From JAVBKE01 sp031554215 (GTDB taxonomy: Bacteria; Bacillota; Bacilli; JARBTR01), in NCBI GenBank assembly GCA_031554215.1, contig JAVBKF010000245.1, forward strand, positions 1-6,769: a stretch of 6,769 nucleotides of DNA, in the 5' to 3' direction. Positions 1 through 5,231 of the stretch are shown one piece after another. The first letter of the stretch is position 1. The number at the start of each line of letters is the position of its first letter. The notes beneath the pieces were generated by a model. The model made no database searches. It was not told where the DNA came from and was given only the letters and a program-made list of their open reading frames with translations. A program made the translations under genes and the position numbers.

Positions 1-548
1 GGTTCAACAAAGTGTGGGTATTTCTTCTCGAATGTTTTACGTATTACATCACGCATCGAATCTGGGTTAAGGAAGTCAATGACACTGAACAATGCGCCTA
101 GCATTGCTGTATTTACTTTGGTTTTCTCGTCTACAGCAATCCCTAGTGCATCCACAACTACCAATGTGCCATATTCAATATTTAAATCCTTTTTAATGTC
201 TTCAAAATCACGTACTGAATTGACGAGAATAATCCCGTCATGACGCAGTCCGCTCACAACGTTAATTGTCTTGTATAAGGCCTCGTGAAAAACACCGACC
301 ACATTTGGTTGCTCGATCGGACTATGATCGCGAATTTCAACGTCTTCATCACTGTAGCGGATAAAGCTTTTCACAGGCGATCCTTTCTTCTCGGAACCGT
401 ATGAAGCGAAATTAGCCCCGTTAAAGCCGTGACCAATAACACCTGATTCAGCCAGCATTTTTCCTGCTAAGTTTGCTCCAAGCCCTCCAATGGACTCAAG
501 CCGAATTTCAAACATACCATTTTCGTTTTTCTTTGGTAACTTCGCCAT
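1..548 (-). CDS. 2-oxoacid:acceptor oxidoreductase gamma subunit (pyruvate/ketoisovalerate ferredoxin oxidoreductase type), partial
   Basis: The reverse strand reads without a stop from ATG at 548-546 to the window edge, giving 182 whole codons; the 3' end lies outside. The protein matches the POR-gamma domain family, which joins alpha and beta subunits in thiamine-diphosphate enzymes that oxidatively decarboxylate a 2-oxoacid to acyl-CoA and pass electrons to ferredoxin in the cytoplasm. Visible family features are the glycine-rich turn ESIGGLGANLAGKMLA (residues 18-33), ASYGSEKKGSPVKSFIRYS (48-66), the HSPIEQPNVVGVF block (75-87) and VDALGIA (132-138). Gamma subunits are usually about 180-200 residues, so few residues can be missing. 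The ribosome site is weak (GAG about 10 bases before ATG), but the start fits the family's N-terminus. Partner subunits would be expected beyond the left edge. The exact substrate (pyruvate or branched-chain oxoacid) cannot be told from this subunit. Confidence 0.9.
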   Translation of the reverse strand, partial: MAKLPKKNENGMFEIRLESIGGLGANLAGKMLAESGVIGHGFNGANFASYGSEKKGSPVKSFIRYSDEDVEIRDHSPIEQPNVVGVFHEALYKTINVVSGLRHDGIILVNSVRDFEDIKKDLNIEYGTLVVVDALGIAVDEKTKVNTAMLGALFSVIDFLNPDSMRDVIRKTFEKKYPHFVE

Positions 549-635
549 ATTATCACACTCGCAAATTAGTATTTTTTCTTACAATAGCATATGTCATTAT
601 CATACAACTTAACACAACAAAACGCAATTTAATTT

Positions 636-712
636 TTATAGTACAGATTGGATAAAGCCCCTTGCCAAAGCCTTTTTTGTACTATAACAGTTTCCACACA
701 TGCACTATAACA
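636..712. repeat. Three TGYACTATAA boxes, candidate operator for the oxidoreductase gene
   Basis: TTATAGTACA at 636-645 and TGTACTATAA at 678-687 form a perfect 10-base inverted repeat 32 bases apart. A third copy, TGCACTATAACAC at 701-713, is a direct repeat of TGTACTATAACAG at 678-690 with a start-to-start distance of 23 bases, close to two helical turns. They lie 88-165 bases upstream of the oxidoreductase start. This arrangement suits cooperative binding of a regulator. I do not recognise the box as a named Bacillales operator. The 636-687 pair could alternatively form an RNA hairpin. Confidence 0.4.
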
Positions 713-829
713 CGGTTTATATAAACTATTTTTTTGTCACTCACTTTCTCTTATTTTTCTAGTAAAAAAGCGAAAATTCGAGGAGGTCCCTCTGTAGCAG
801 GAAAACAAGGCAGTTTCCTATATGTTTAT

Positions 830-1008
830 TTATTTGTCTTTTTGGACTTTTATTATGACGATTTTCAAAATAGAGCTGGTAACTTGCATTTGCATCACCT
901 GACAAAAACACACAGTATATAATTTCTTTTTTAATTCTATTAATATCCAATTTTTAAAGTTAAACCCTCGTATTATTTGTCAGGAAAATTTCCAAGTGTT
1001 TATTTGTC
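830..1008 (+). repeat. Three TTATTTGTC direct repeats upstream of the XRE gene
   Basis: TTATTTGTC occurs at 830-838, 973-981 and 1000-1008. The first and third extend to an identical 14-mer, TTATTTGTCTTTTT. The second and third start 27 bases apart. Between them GGAAAATTTCC (983-993) is a small near-palindrome. The copies end about 150 bases before the XRE start, so they may be its autoregulatory operator. The region is very A/T-rich, so chance repeats of T-rich words are possible. Confidence 0.3.
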
Positions 1009-1108
1009 TTTTTAGTTATTTTATCCCAATTTTTATTCAGATGTCATTCGGTCATTTATCGTAGAAACGATTTTATTATGGCATTTCCCCTTCATTTGCC
1101 GTGACTAT

Positions 1109-1117
1109 TGGTAAGAT
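1109..1117 (+). promoter_or_regulatory. Candidate extended -10 promoter of the XRE gene
   Basis: TGGTAAGAT matches the extended -10 form TGnTAtaAT at six of eight defined positions. No good -35 hexamer lies 16-18 bases upstream. Transcription would begin near 1124, leaving a leader of about 35 bases that contains the strong ribosome site. A second weak candidate is TTGGTA (1108-1113), 17 bases, AATAAT (1131-1136), but it would start at the ribosome site itself. Confidence 0.3.
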
Positions 1118-1158
1118 GTAGGTGATAGGTAATAATTTTTAGAAAGAGGTGAGATTTA

Positions 1159-1590
1159 ATGACATTTGGAAAAAACTTAAGGAACCTACGCCTTGAAAGC
1201 CAACTTACACAAAAGCAATTCGCAGGTATAATCAACCTAAATCAGAGCTCTATTGCACGCTTTGAAAACGGCGAAAGATTCCCCGATTTTGGAACTTTGG
1301 AAGCTATTTCCTCGAAATTCGATGTATCAGTCGACTGGCTAATGGGGTTAGAAATTAGCGAGAAAAGGATGAGAGCTTGGAACGATAAGGACCTGGCAAA
1401 ACTATTGACAAAAATTGAGGGACTTCTTGATTCTAACTCTATCCAATACGGACCAGGTAGAGTTGACCTATCAAAAGAACGCCGTGAAGTGCTTGATATC
1501 TCAATTAATCAGTTTAAAAGCGTTGTTGTGCAAATGATTGAAAACCAAAATCATCGAAAACACTCAGAAATCAAACAGAATGCAATCTAG
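1159..1590 (+). CDS. XRE-family helix-turn-helix transcriptional regulator
   Basis: This 143-residue protein is a probable cytoplasmic DNA-binding regulator of the cI/Cro (XRE) type. The HTH domain fills roughly residues 4-63: LTQKQFAGIINLNQSSIARF (16-35) covers the two key helices, and FENGERFPDFGTLEAIS (35-51) followed by DVSVDWLMG (55-63) is the classic end of the domain. Residues 64-143 are a short, charged, mostly helical tail with no recognised ligand or membrane segment, and may mediate dimerisation. The start is firm: GAGGTG at 1146-1151 sits 7 bases before ATG. The gene stands alone, divergent from the oxidoreductase and convergent with the SASP gene, with no phage or conjugation gene beside it. 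Its target is not shown; the TTATTTGTC repeats upstream suggest autoregulation, which is inference. Repressors of this size are common in prophages and integrative elements, so it may be a remnant. Confidence 0.85.
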   Translation: MTFGKNLRNLRLESQLTQKQFAGIINLNQSSIARFENGERFPDFGTLEAISSKFDVSVDWLMGLEISEKRMRAWNDKDLAKLLTKIEGLLDSNSIQYGPGRVDLSKERREVLDISINQFKSVVVQMIENQNHRKHSEIKQNAI

Positions 1591-1604
1591 TTTAATACTA
1601 GATT
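1584..1604 (+). repeat. Small hairpin overlapping the XRE stop codon
   Basis: AATCTAG at 1584-1590 and CTAGATT at 1598-1604 form a perfect 7-base stem with a 7-base loop, and the TAG stop codon lies inside the left arm. No T-run follows, so it is not a standard intrinsic terminator. It could protect the 3' end of the mRNA or be a chance palindrome. Confidence 0.35.
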
Positions 1605-1646
1605 ATCATCCATTTATTGATGAGCGATTTTGTTGACTAGTACAAT

Positions 1647-1758
1647 GCTGGTCATTGGTAGGAATTTGTCACTGATACTCTAGCGACTAGTGAATCCTGC
1701 ACTGATAACAGTTTCGTACATAGTCGAACTATCCAGTAGTTCAGTGACAATGACTAGC
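1647..1758. repeat. Long imperfect inverted repeat (about 112 bases)
   Basis: The outer arms GCTGGTCATT (1647-1656) and AATGACTAGC (1749-1758) pair with one G-T wobble. TTGTCACTGA (1666-1675) pairs perfectly with TCAGTGACAA (1741-1750), sharing two bases with the outer arm. Inside, TACT (1676-1679) can pair with AGTA (1735-1738), TAG (1681-1683) with CTA (1729-1731), and CGACTA (1684-1689) perfectly with TAGTCG (1721-1726). As RNA it would fold into a long bulged hairpin on either strand. There is no T-run after it, so it is not a simple terminator. Confidence 0.55.
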
Positions 1759-1805
1759 TTGGTCTTCATCAGAGGTTATAACTAAATCAAGCTTTCGCCT
1801 GTTTT

Positions 1806-1853
1806 ACCATTAACTCCGCCAAAGAACTTTAATGGTTTGCTCCTTCTTTGGCG
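1806..1853. repeat. Two interleaved (mutually exclusive or pseudoknot) stems
   Basis: ACCATTAA (1806-1813) pairs perfectly with TTAATGGT (1829-1836). CGCCAAAGAA (1817-1826) pairs perfectly with TTCTTTGGCG (1844-1853). The arms occur in the order A-B-A'-B', so the stems cannot nest: they would form a pseudoknot or two alternative folds. No known riboswitch core was recognised on either strand. Confidence 0.5.
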
Positions 1854-1861
1854 TTACTGTT

Positions 1862-1883
1862 TCTAGCAATACCTCTTGCTAGA
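1862..1883. repeat. Perfect 8-base hairpin
   Basis: TCTAGCAA (1862-1869) and TTGCTAGA (1876-1883) form a perfect stem with a six-base loop. It lies 9 bases after the interleaved stems and is not followed by a T-run, so it looks like part of the same structured region. A further bulged hairpin around TTC/GAA at 1907-1915 follows. Confidence 0.45.
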
Positions 1884-1969
1884 GATGTCGCAATACGCGT
1901 AGCTCCTTCCTAGAAGAGAGGCTGCCTTATTTAAGCTTGCATAAATATAAAAAATCAAGCATACAGCAA

Positions 1970-2012
1970 AAAACAATTGCGGAGTGGTTACATACATCCC
2001 GCAATTGCTTTT
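1970..2012 (-). terminator. Intrinsic terminator downstream of the SASP gene (possibly bidirectional)
   Basis: CAATTGCGG (1974-1982) and CCGCAATTG (1999-2007) form a perfect 9-base stem with a 16-base loop. Adjacent A and T runs (1970-1973 with 2009-2012, one bulged C) can lengthen it. Read on the minus strand the stem is followed by a run of T (complement of 1968-1973), about 30 bases after the SASP stop codon. On the plus strand TTTTGTTG follows, so it may also stop transcription coming from the XRE side. Confidence 0.8.
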
Positions 2013-2040
2013 GTTGCAATATTCTAGTTTCAATTACTAG

Positions 2041-2238
2041 TTATTGATGGTTTGTTTCTGACATTTTAGATTGTGCATGTTGTACTAAACGACGTGTGAT
2101 TTCTCCACCTACTGAGCCGTTTTCATATGAAGAAGTTTGCCCACCTAACTTCACACCAAACTCAGAAGCAATCTCTTCTTTAAATTGATGAAGCATTGAA
2201 TCGACGCCTGGTACGATAAGCTTATGACTCGCTTTCAT
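2041..2238 (-). CDS. Alpha/beta-type small acid-soluble spore protein (SASP)
   Basis: This 65-residue protein is a SASP of the alpha/beta type, which coats and protects DNA in the dormant spore core and is degraded during germination to supply amino acids. Family hallmarks are LIVPGVDSMLHQFKEEIA (7-24), the GPR protease site around E22-I23 in EEIASEFGVKLGG (21-33), and the near-universal GSVGGEITRRLV (41-52). Length fits the usual 60-75 residues. The tail after residue 52 (QHAQSKMSETNHQ) is polar and less typical. GGAG with TGAGGG directly before ATG gives a strong ribosome site, expected for an abundant protein. The gene is monocistronic, with a sigma-G-like promoter at 2309-2338 and a terminator at 1970-2012. 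Genomes carry several such paralogues, so no particular ssp letter can be assigned. Confidence 0.95.
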   Translation of the reverse strand: MKASHKLIVPGVDSMLHQFKEEIASEFGVKLGGQTSSYENGSVGGEITRRLVQHAQSKMSETNHQ

Positions 2239-2308
2239 TCCCTCACTCCATTTCTATGTAGTTTAATCGGCCAAACATGCCTTGCAATAAGCCATGCCGC
2301 CATATGTT

Positions 2309-2338
2309 TAAGATGTGACAAATACGCCATTTTATACC
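2309..2338 (-). promoter_or_regulatory. Candidate sigma-G (forespore) promoter of the SASP gene
   Basis: On the minus strand GGTATA (complement of 2333-2338) is followed after 17 bases by CATCTTA (complement of 2309-2315). These resemble the sigma-G elements TGnATA and CATnnTA, with one mismatch in the -35. Transcription would begin near 2302, about 64 bases before the SASP start codon. The function of the gene makes a forespore-specific promoter expected; the exact site is inferred from the match. Confidence 0.45.
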
Positions 2339-2408
2339 TAAATTTATTAAAGCATTTTGGCAGTCAGTATTTCACCTATTTACTACGTCCCCCTCAGCGC
2401 GGCACTAG

Positions 2409-2421
2409 ATAGCACTGCTAT
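2409..2421. promoter_or_regulatory. 13-base palindrome, possible operator
   Basis: ATAGCA, one central C, then TGCTAT form a perfect palindrome. It lies between the two divergent promoters, about 70 bases behind the SASP -35 and 130 bases before the VOC -35. This suits a dimeric regulator's site, but no regulator is indicated. Confidence 0.25.
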
Positions 2422-2554
2422 TGACTTTAAGGTAAATTCCGCCTGTCATTTTGATAATCAGAGAAATGCTAAGAAAGGTAGGTTCCGCTGTTTCGACGAG
2501 GTCTTTTAGATGATGAGGCAATTACATGCTACTTGGCGCAGGCAAATATATCCC

Positions 2555-2583
2555 TTGCCATTAATGGATTGTTTATATACAAT
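2555..2583 (+). promoter_or_regulatory. Sigma-A-like promoter of the VOC gene
   Basis: TTGCCA (2555-2560, five of six to TTGACA), a 17-base spacer and TACAAT (2578-2583, five of six to TATAAT) make a good vegetative promoter. Transcription would begin near 2590, giving a leader of about 134 bases before the VOC start. GGCAA (2541-2545) and TTGCC (2555-2559) form a small stem over the -35 element. Confidence 0.55.
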
Positions 2584-2723
2584 ATAGCAGTTGTCACATG
2601 TTTAGATTTAGTTACCGGATGAGATACTACATCTGAATATTGATTCTACGATGCTTAAGAAACGATTGATGACAATGGTTTTGCTAGCTGACAATAAGCC
2701 AAAAAAAACGGAGGTATCACAAT

Positions 2724-3146
2724 ATGAAATTAGTACCTTATTTTGTATTTGACGGCAATTGCAAACAAGCAATTGATTTATACACAGAGGTTTTCGGAGC
2801 AACAAATATTCAGGTAATGAAAATGGGTGATGCAGGCCAAACACAAGATATGCAACTGCCTGAAGGCGCAGAAAATTTAATTATGCATGCCTGTATTGAG
2901 GTTGCAGGAACGAATATTATGTTCTCAGACAATTTCCCTGGATCACCTTATACTGGAGGCGGAGATACCATTTCAATTGCTATCAATGATGTTAGTATTG
3001 AGGAAGCACACCGTATCTACGATCAATTGAAAGTAAATGGCGTTGAAAAATTGCCGATTTCAAAAACCTTCTGGAGTGGTGCTTACGGTATGGTAGTCGA
3101 TCAGTTCGGTATCACTTGGCAAATTAGTGCTATTGAAGAAAAATAA
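2724..3146 (+). CDS. VOC-family (glyoxalase/bleomycin resistance/PhnB-like) protein
   Basis: This 140-residue cytoplasmic protein belongs to the vicinal oxygen chelate fold, in the branch annotated PhnB-like or 3-demethylubiquinone methyltransferase-like. The first beta-alpha-beta half begins LVPYFVFDGNCKQAIDLYTE (3-22) and has VFGA (23-26) and LIMHACIEVAGTNIMFSDN (52-70). The second half has TISIAINDVS (82-91) and the C-terminal signature FWSGAYGMVVDQFGITWQI (116-134). Length is normal for the family, which usually acts as a dimer. The substrate cannot be inferred: members include metal enzymes, thiol-transferases and non-catalytic binders, and the PhnB label does not imply phosphonate use. 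CGGAGGT at 2709-2715, 8 bases before ATG, is a strong ribosome site and fixes the start. It is a single-gene unit with its own promoter, converging on the radical SAM gene. Confidence 0.88.
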   Translation: MKLVPYFVFDGNCKQAIDLYTEVFGATNIQVMKMGDAGQTQDMQLPEGAENLIMHACIEVAGTNIMFSDNFPGSPYTGGGDTISIAINDVSIEEAHRIYDQLKVNGVEKLPISKTFWSGAYGMVVDQFGITWQISAIEEK

Positions 3147-3197
3147 CCTACTGCCTCGCACGTAGTTGAATCATTTTTCTTCGATATTGTAATAAAA

Positions 3198-3244
3198 AAA
3201 TAGCCTTCTTTCTGCTACGTTCGAGTAGGGAGAGAAGGCTATTT
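3198..3244. terminator. Long bidirectional intrinsic terminator between convergent genes
   Basis: AAATAGCCTTCT (3198-3209) and AGAAGGCTATTT (3233-3244) form a perfect 12-base stem. The stem continues inward with a few more pairs, including CTAC (3215-3218) with GTAG (3225-3228), leaving a short loop at 3219-3224. On the minus strand a run of seven T follows (complement of 3194-3200), making it a strong terminator for the radical SAM gene, whose stop lies 37 bases before. On the plus strand the tail after the stem is weaker but it also lies 52 bases after the VOC stop. Confidence 0.88.
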
Positions 3245-3280
3245 CTATAGTAGTAGTTCCTATCTCTATTTATAGGCTAA

Positions 3281-5059
3281 TCAGACGCTAAAGCACTGAT
3301 ATGTTGTCTTTCTTGTCTTCGGGTCAAAGAAAACAAGTAAGAACGTCTCTCGCAAAGAAACCTGATGCATCATGTTAAACTTGCTAATATCAATGCTGAG
3401 TCGCTCAATTGTAACATGCTTCAGTAGTTCCCTGTCAGTCATCGCAAGCACTTGTCTGATCGTATCAACTGACATTTGATGCTGATCATTTTCAAGGTAA
3501 GCAAACTGCACCTTTTCGCTTCGTAGCTGTTCAAATAATGTCAGCCTTTCTTTTACCGAAATTTGCTCCTTCCACCATAAACTCCGCGGTTTATAAGTTT
3601 GCCTTGTCAGGAAATCGTATTTCATTAAGGACAGAAGTACTTCGTGGTGAGCCGGCGCTATGGTTTGAATAAATTCGCTTAACCGCACGTATAAATCTGC
3701 TAGTTGATGACCAATCCGTGACCAGCCACACGCTTCCCAGTAAGTCCCGAATGCCTGAAAAAAATCAAATGGCGAATTGTACACATACCGTACCAGGTAC
3801 TCTACAGTTAAATCCATCCGGTGATCATTCCAATACTTCTCGAGAACATCCTCTACTTGCTTAATCCGCACAACATCATCAAATGGCATCCGGTCATTAG
3901 AAACAATTTCATATGGCGGATAATCCATAAACTGATAACCATATTTCTCTGCATCATGTGTTAGTCCTGTACCATGAAGCATCTTTAGAAAACCCAATTG
4001 GAGTTCCTCAGGACGAAGTGCGAAAACATCATTAAATGTTTTCCGAAACGAGTCATAATCCTCCTCTGGTAGCCCTGCGATTAAATCTAAGTGCTGATCA
4101 ATCTTCCCCCCCTCTTTAATCATTGTCACAATACTTGCGAGCTTTTCAAAATTCTGCTTTCGTTCCACCAGTAAGTTCGTGTTGTCATTCGTTGATTGAA
4201 CACCGATTTCAAAACGAAACAAACCTTGTGGCGCATGTTCATTGAGGTATTCAATCACCTCTGGTCGCATGATATCGCCAGTAATTTCAAACTGGATACT
4301 CATTCCCGGCCGATGATGTTCTATTAAAAATGCAAAGATGTCCATCGCATAGCTTCGGCTAATATTGAAGGTACGGTCCATGAATTTGATTGTTTTGGCA
4401 CCATTTTCGATTAAGTAGAATAAATCCGCTTTCGCCTGCTCACGGTCAAAGTATCGAACGCCCACTTCAATAGATGATAAACAAAACTGGCAGTTAAACG
4501 GACAACCACGAGAGGTTTCAAAATAGGCGATCCGGTTCGGCAAGTTCGGTAAATCTTCCGTAAATCGGTAAGGTGACTGGATCGTCTTCAAATCGAGTTT
4601 TGCCCGCGGGGCTGTCTGATGAATTTGTTCCTCGGTGCGATAGACAATACCGCTCACTGCATCAAATGGCATTCCTGCCTTGAGTCGATCAAGTATTTCT
4701 TTGAAGGTTGCCTCACCTTCACCAACAACTACTGCATCAACCGCTGGAGTTGATTTGAGGCAATCCACAGGATTATAACTTACTTCTGGTCCACCAAACA
4801 CGATTGTGCAGGTTGGCTTTACTTTTTTCAATAAAGCAGCAACTTTTTTTGTTTCTTCAATATTCCAAATGTAGCAGGAGAAACCGATTACATCAGGATC
4901 ACGGCTAAATAAATCGCTGACGATGTGAAGAATCGGGTCTTTTATTGTAAATTCAACGATATCCAATTGGTACTGTGGTGCTACGTAGGCTTTTAGAAAT
5001 CGTAAAGCTAGATTGGTGTGAATGTATTTTGCATTGAGTGTTGTTCCAATGATTTTCAT
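3281..5059 (-). CDS. B12-binding-domain radical SAM protein with C-terminal DUF4080
   Basis: A 592-residue cytoplasmic iron-sulfur protein of unknown substrate. Residues 1 to about 135 form a B12-binding-like Rossmann domain beginning MKIIGTTLNAKYIHTNLALR, with FGGPEVSYNP (88-97) and GEGE (113-116). The radical SAM domain starts near residue 178 and carries the cluster motif CPFNCQFC (C186, C190, C193), which holds the 4Fe-4S cluster that cleaves S-adenosylmethionine. FMDRTFN (226-232) and GLPEE (329-333) follow as in the family. The last 190 or so residues match DUF4080. The ATG at 5059 is chosen over an in-frame TTG at 5071: the TTG overlaps the GGAG ribosome site, which sits six bases before the ATG, and family members begin at MKI. 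I see no DxHxxG cobalamin-ligand motif. A promoter (5091-5099) and terminator (3198-3244) make it a single-gene unit. Related class B enzymes methylate or rearrange unreactive carbons, but the product here is unknown. Confidence 0.9.
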   Translation of the reverse strand: MKIIGTTLNAKYIHTNLALRFLKAYVAPQYQLDIVEFTIKDPILHIVSDLFSRDPDVIGFSCYIWNIEETKKVAALLKKVKPTCTIVFGGPEVSYNPVDCLKSTPAVDAVVVGEGEATFKEILDRLKAGMPFDAVSGIVYRTEEQIHQTAPRAKLDLKTIQSPYRFTEDLPNLPNRIAYFETSRGCPFNCQFCLSSIEVGVRYFDREQAKADLFYLIENGAKTIKFMDRTFNISRSYAMDIFAFLIEHHRPGMSIQFEITGDIMRPEVIEYLNEHAPQGLFRFEIGVQSTNDNTNLLVERKQNFEKLASIVTMIKEGGKIDQHLDLIAGLPEEDYDSFRKTFNDVFALRPEELQLGFLKMLHGTGLTHDAEKYGYQFMDYPPYEIVSNDRMPFDDVVRIKQVEDVLEKYWNDHRMDLTVEYLVRYVYNSPFDFFQAFGTYWEACGWSRIGHQLADLYVRLSEFIQTIAPAHHEVLLSLMKYDFLTRQTYKPRSLWWKEQISVKERLTLFEQLRSEKVQFAYLENDQHQMSVDTIRQVLAMTDRELLKHVTIERLSIDISKFNMMHQVSLRETFLLVFFDPKTRKTTYQCFSV

Positions 5060-5064
5060 AGTGT

Positions 5065-5070
5065 TCTCCA
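5065..5070 (-). promoter_or_regulatory. Ribosome binding site that decides the radical SAM start
   Basis: TGGAGA (complement of 5065-5070) places GGAG six bases before the ATG at 5059-5057. A longer reading starting at TTG 5071 would begin inside this site and has no ribosome site of its own, so the shorter 592-residue protein is preferred. Confidence 0.7.
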
Positions 5071-5071
5071 A

Positions 5072-5231
5072 ACATTAAATGATAGCTTTTATCTTAGCAG
5101 AGAATTGCAAAATAGAGAAATGTTTGTAAGCATATTTTAAATATCAAAATTAGCTGTATTTCATATAACTATTTACCTTGAAAGATTTTGAGAATGGAGG
5201 CTTCTAATGATTTCGCTCCTGGATGATGTCC
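5072..5231. other. Spacer between the RloB stop and the radical SAM gene
   Basis: This A/T-rich spacer of 160 bases holds the radical SAM promoter (5091-5099). Only a poor four-base GGAG/CTCC stem near 5197-5220 lies after the RloB stop, with no T-run, so the defence operon may read through into the radical SAM gene, which has the same orientation. Confidence 0.45.
5091..5099 (-). promoter_or_regulatory. Candidate extended -10 promoter of the radical SAM gene
   Basis: On the minus strand TGCTAAGAT is an extended -10 element (TGn before TAAGAT). No good -35 hexamer is visible, as is common for extended -10 promoters. The start of transcription near 5084 would leave a leader of about 25 bases. 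Confidence 0.4.

Larger units (their letters stand above)
549..1158. other. Gene-free intergenic region between divergent oxidoreductase and XRE genes
   Basis: About 610 A/T-rich bases separate the two divergent genes. Short open frames at 734-922 (plus) and 759-950 (minus) lack a ribosome site and recognisable protein, so I see no gene here. The half near the oxidoreductase holds three copies of a TGYACTATAA box. The half near the XRE gene holds three copies of TTATTTGTC, and the XRE promoter and ribosome site lie at the right end. The stretch therefore looks mainly regulatory. A small RNA gene cannot be excluded. Confidence 0.6.
1591..2040. other. Gene-free, hairpin-dense intergenic region
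   Basis: This 450-base stretch between the convergent XRE and SASP genes has no gene with a start and ribosome site. It contains, in order, a long imperfect palindrome (1647-1758), two interleaved stems (1806-1853), a clean 8-base stem (1862-1883), a bulged stem (about 1902-1922) and the SASP terminator (1970-2012). GACTAGT/C words recur at 1635, 1685 and 1752. On the minus strand two short protein-like open stretches occur (1832-1909 without a start codon, and 1680-1769), which may be relics. The hairpin density suggests a structured RNA or a dispersed intergenic repeat element. Confidence 0.55.
2239..2723. other. Gene-free region between divergent SASP and VOC genes
   Basis: About 485 bases without a convincing gene. 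The left part is the leader and candidate sigma-G promoter of the SASP gene. A 13-base palindrome (2409-2421) lies in the middle. The right part carries a sigma-A-like promoter (2555-2583) and a leader of about 134 bases for the VOC gene. The plus-strand frame at 2224-2412 overlaps the SASP promoter and has no ribosome site. I see nothing recognisable in 2422-2554. Confidence 0.55.

Noticed and set aside
473..655. Plus-strand frame of 60 codons
   Set aside because: It lies antisense to the start of the oxidoreductase gene, has no ribosome site, and its product resembles no family.
734..950. Overlapping plus and minus frames of about 62 codons
   Set aside because: Neither has a ribosome site or a recognisable product. 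The base composition is that of A/T-rich spacer.
1680..1769. Minus-strand 29-codon frame (starts MKTKLVIVTELLDSS), continuing in frame after a TAG to 1614
   Set aside because: It has no ribosome site, contains an in-frame stop and lies exactly over the long palindrome, so RNA or DNA structure explains it better than a gene. It may still be a relic within a repeat element.
1832..1909. Minus-strand open stretch of 26 codons (EGATRIATSLARGIARN and on)
   Set aside because: It looks protein-like but has no start codon and a stop directly before it. It overlaps the interleaved stems and hairpin.
1780..1925. Riboswitch on the minus strand (c-di-GMP, glycine, T-box or preQ1 type)
   Set aside because: Fragments such as GGAGCAAACC invite comparison, but none of the conserved cores I know is complete, and no suitable gene follows directly.
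2608..2844. Minus-strand frame of 78 codons
   Set aside because: It is antisense to the well-supported VOC gene and its leader.
5190..5222. Terminator after the RloB gene
   Set aside because: Only four base pairs can be formed with confidence and no T-run follows.
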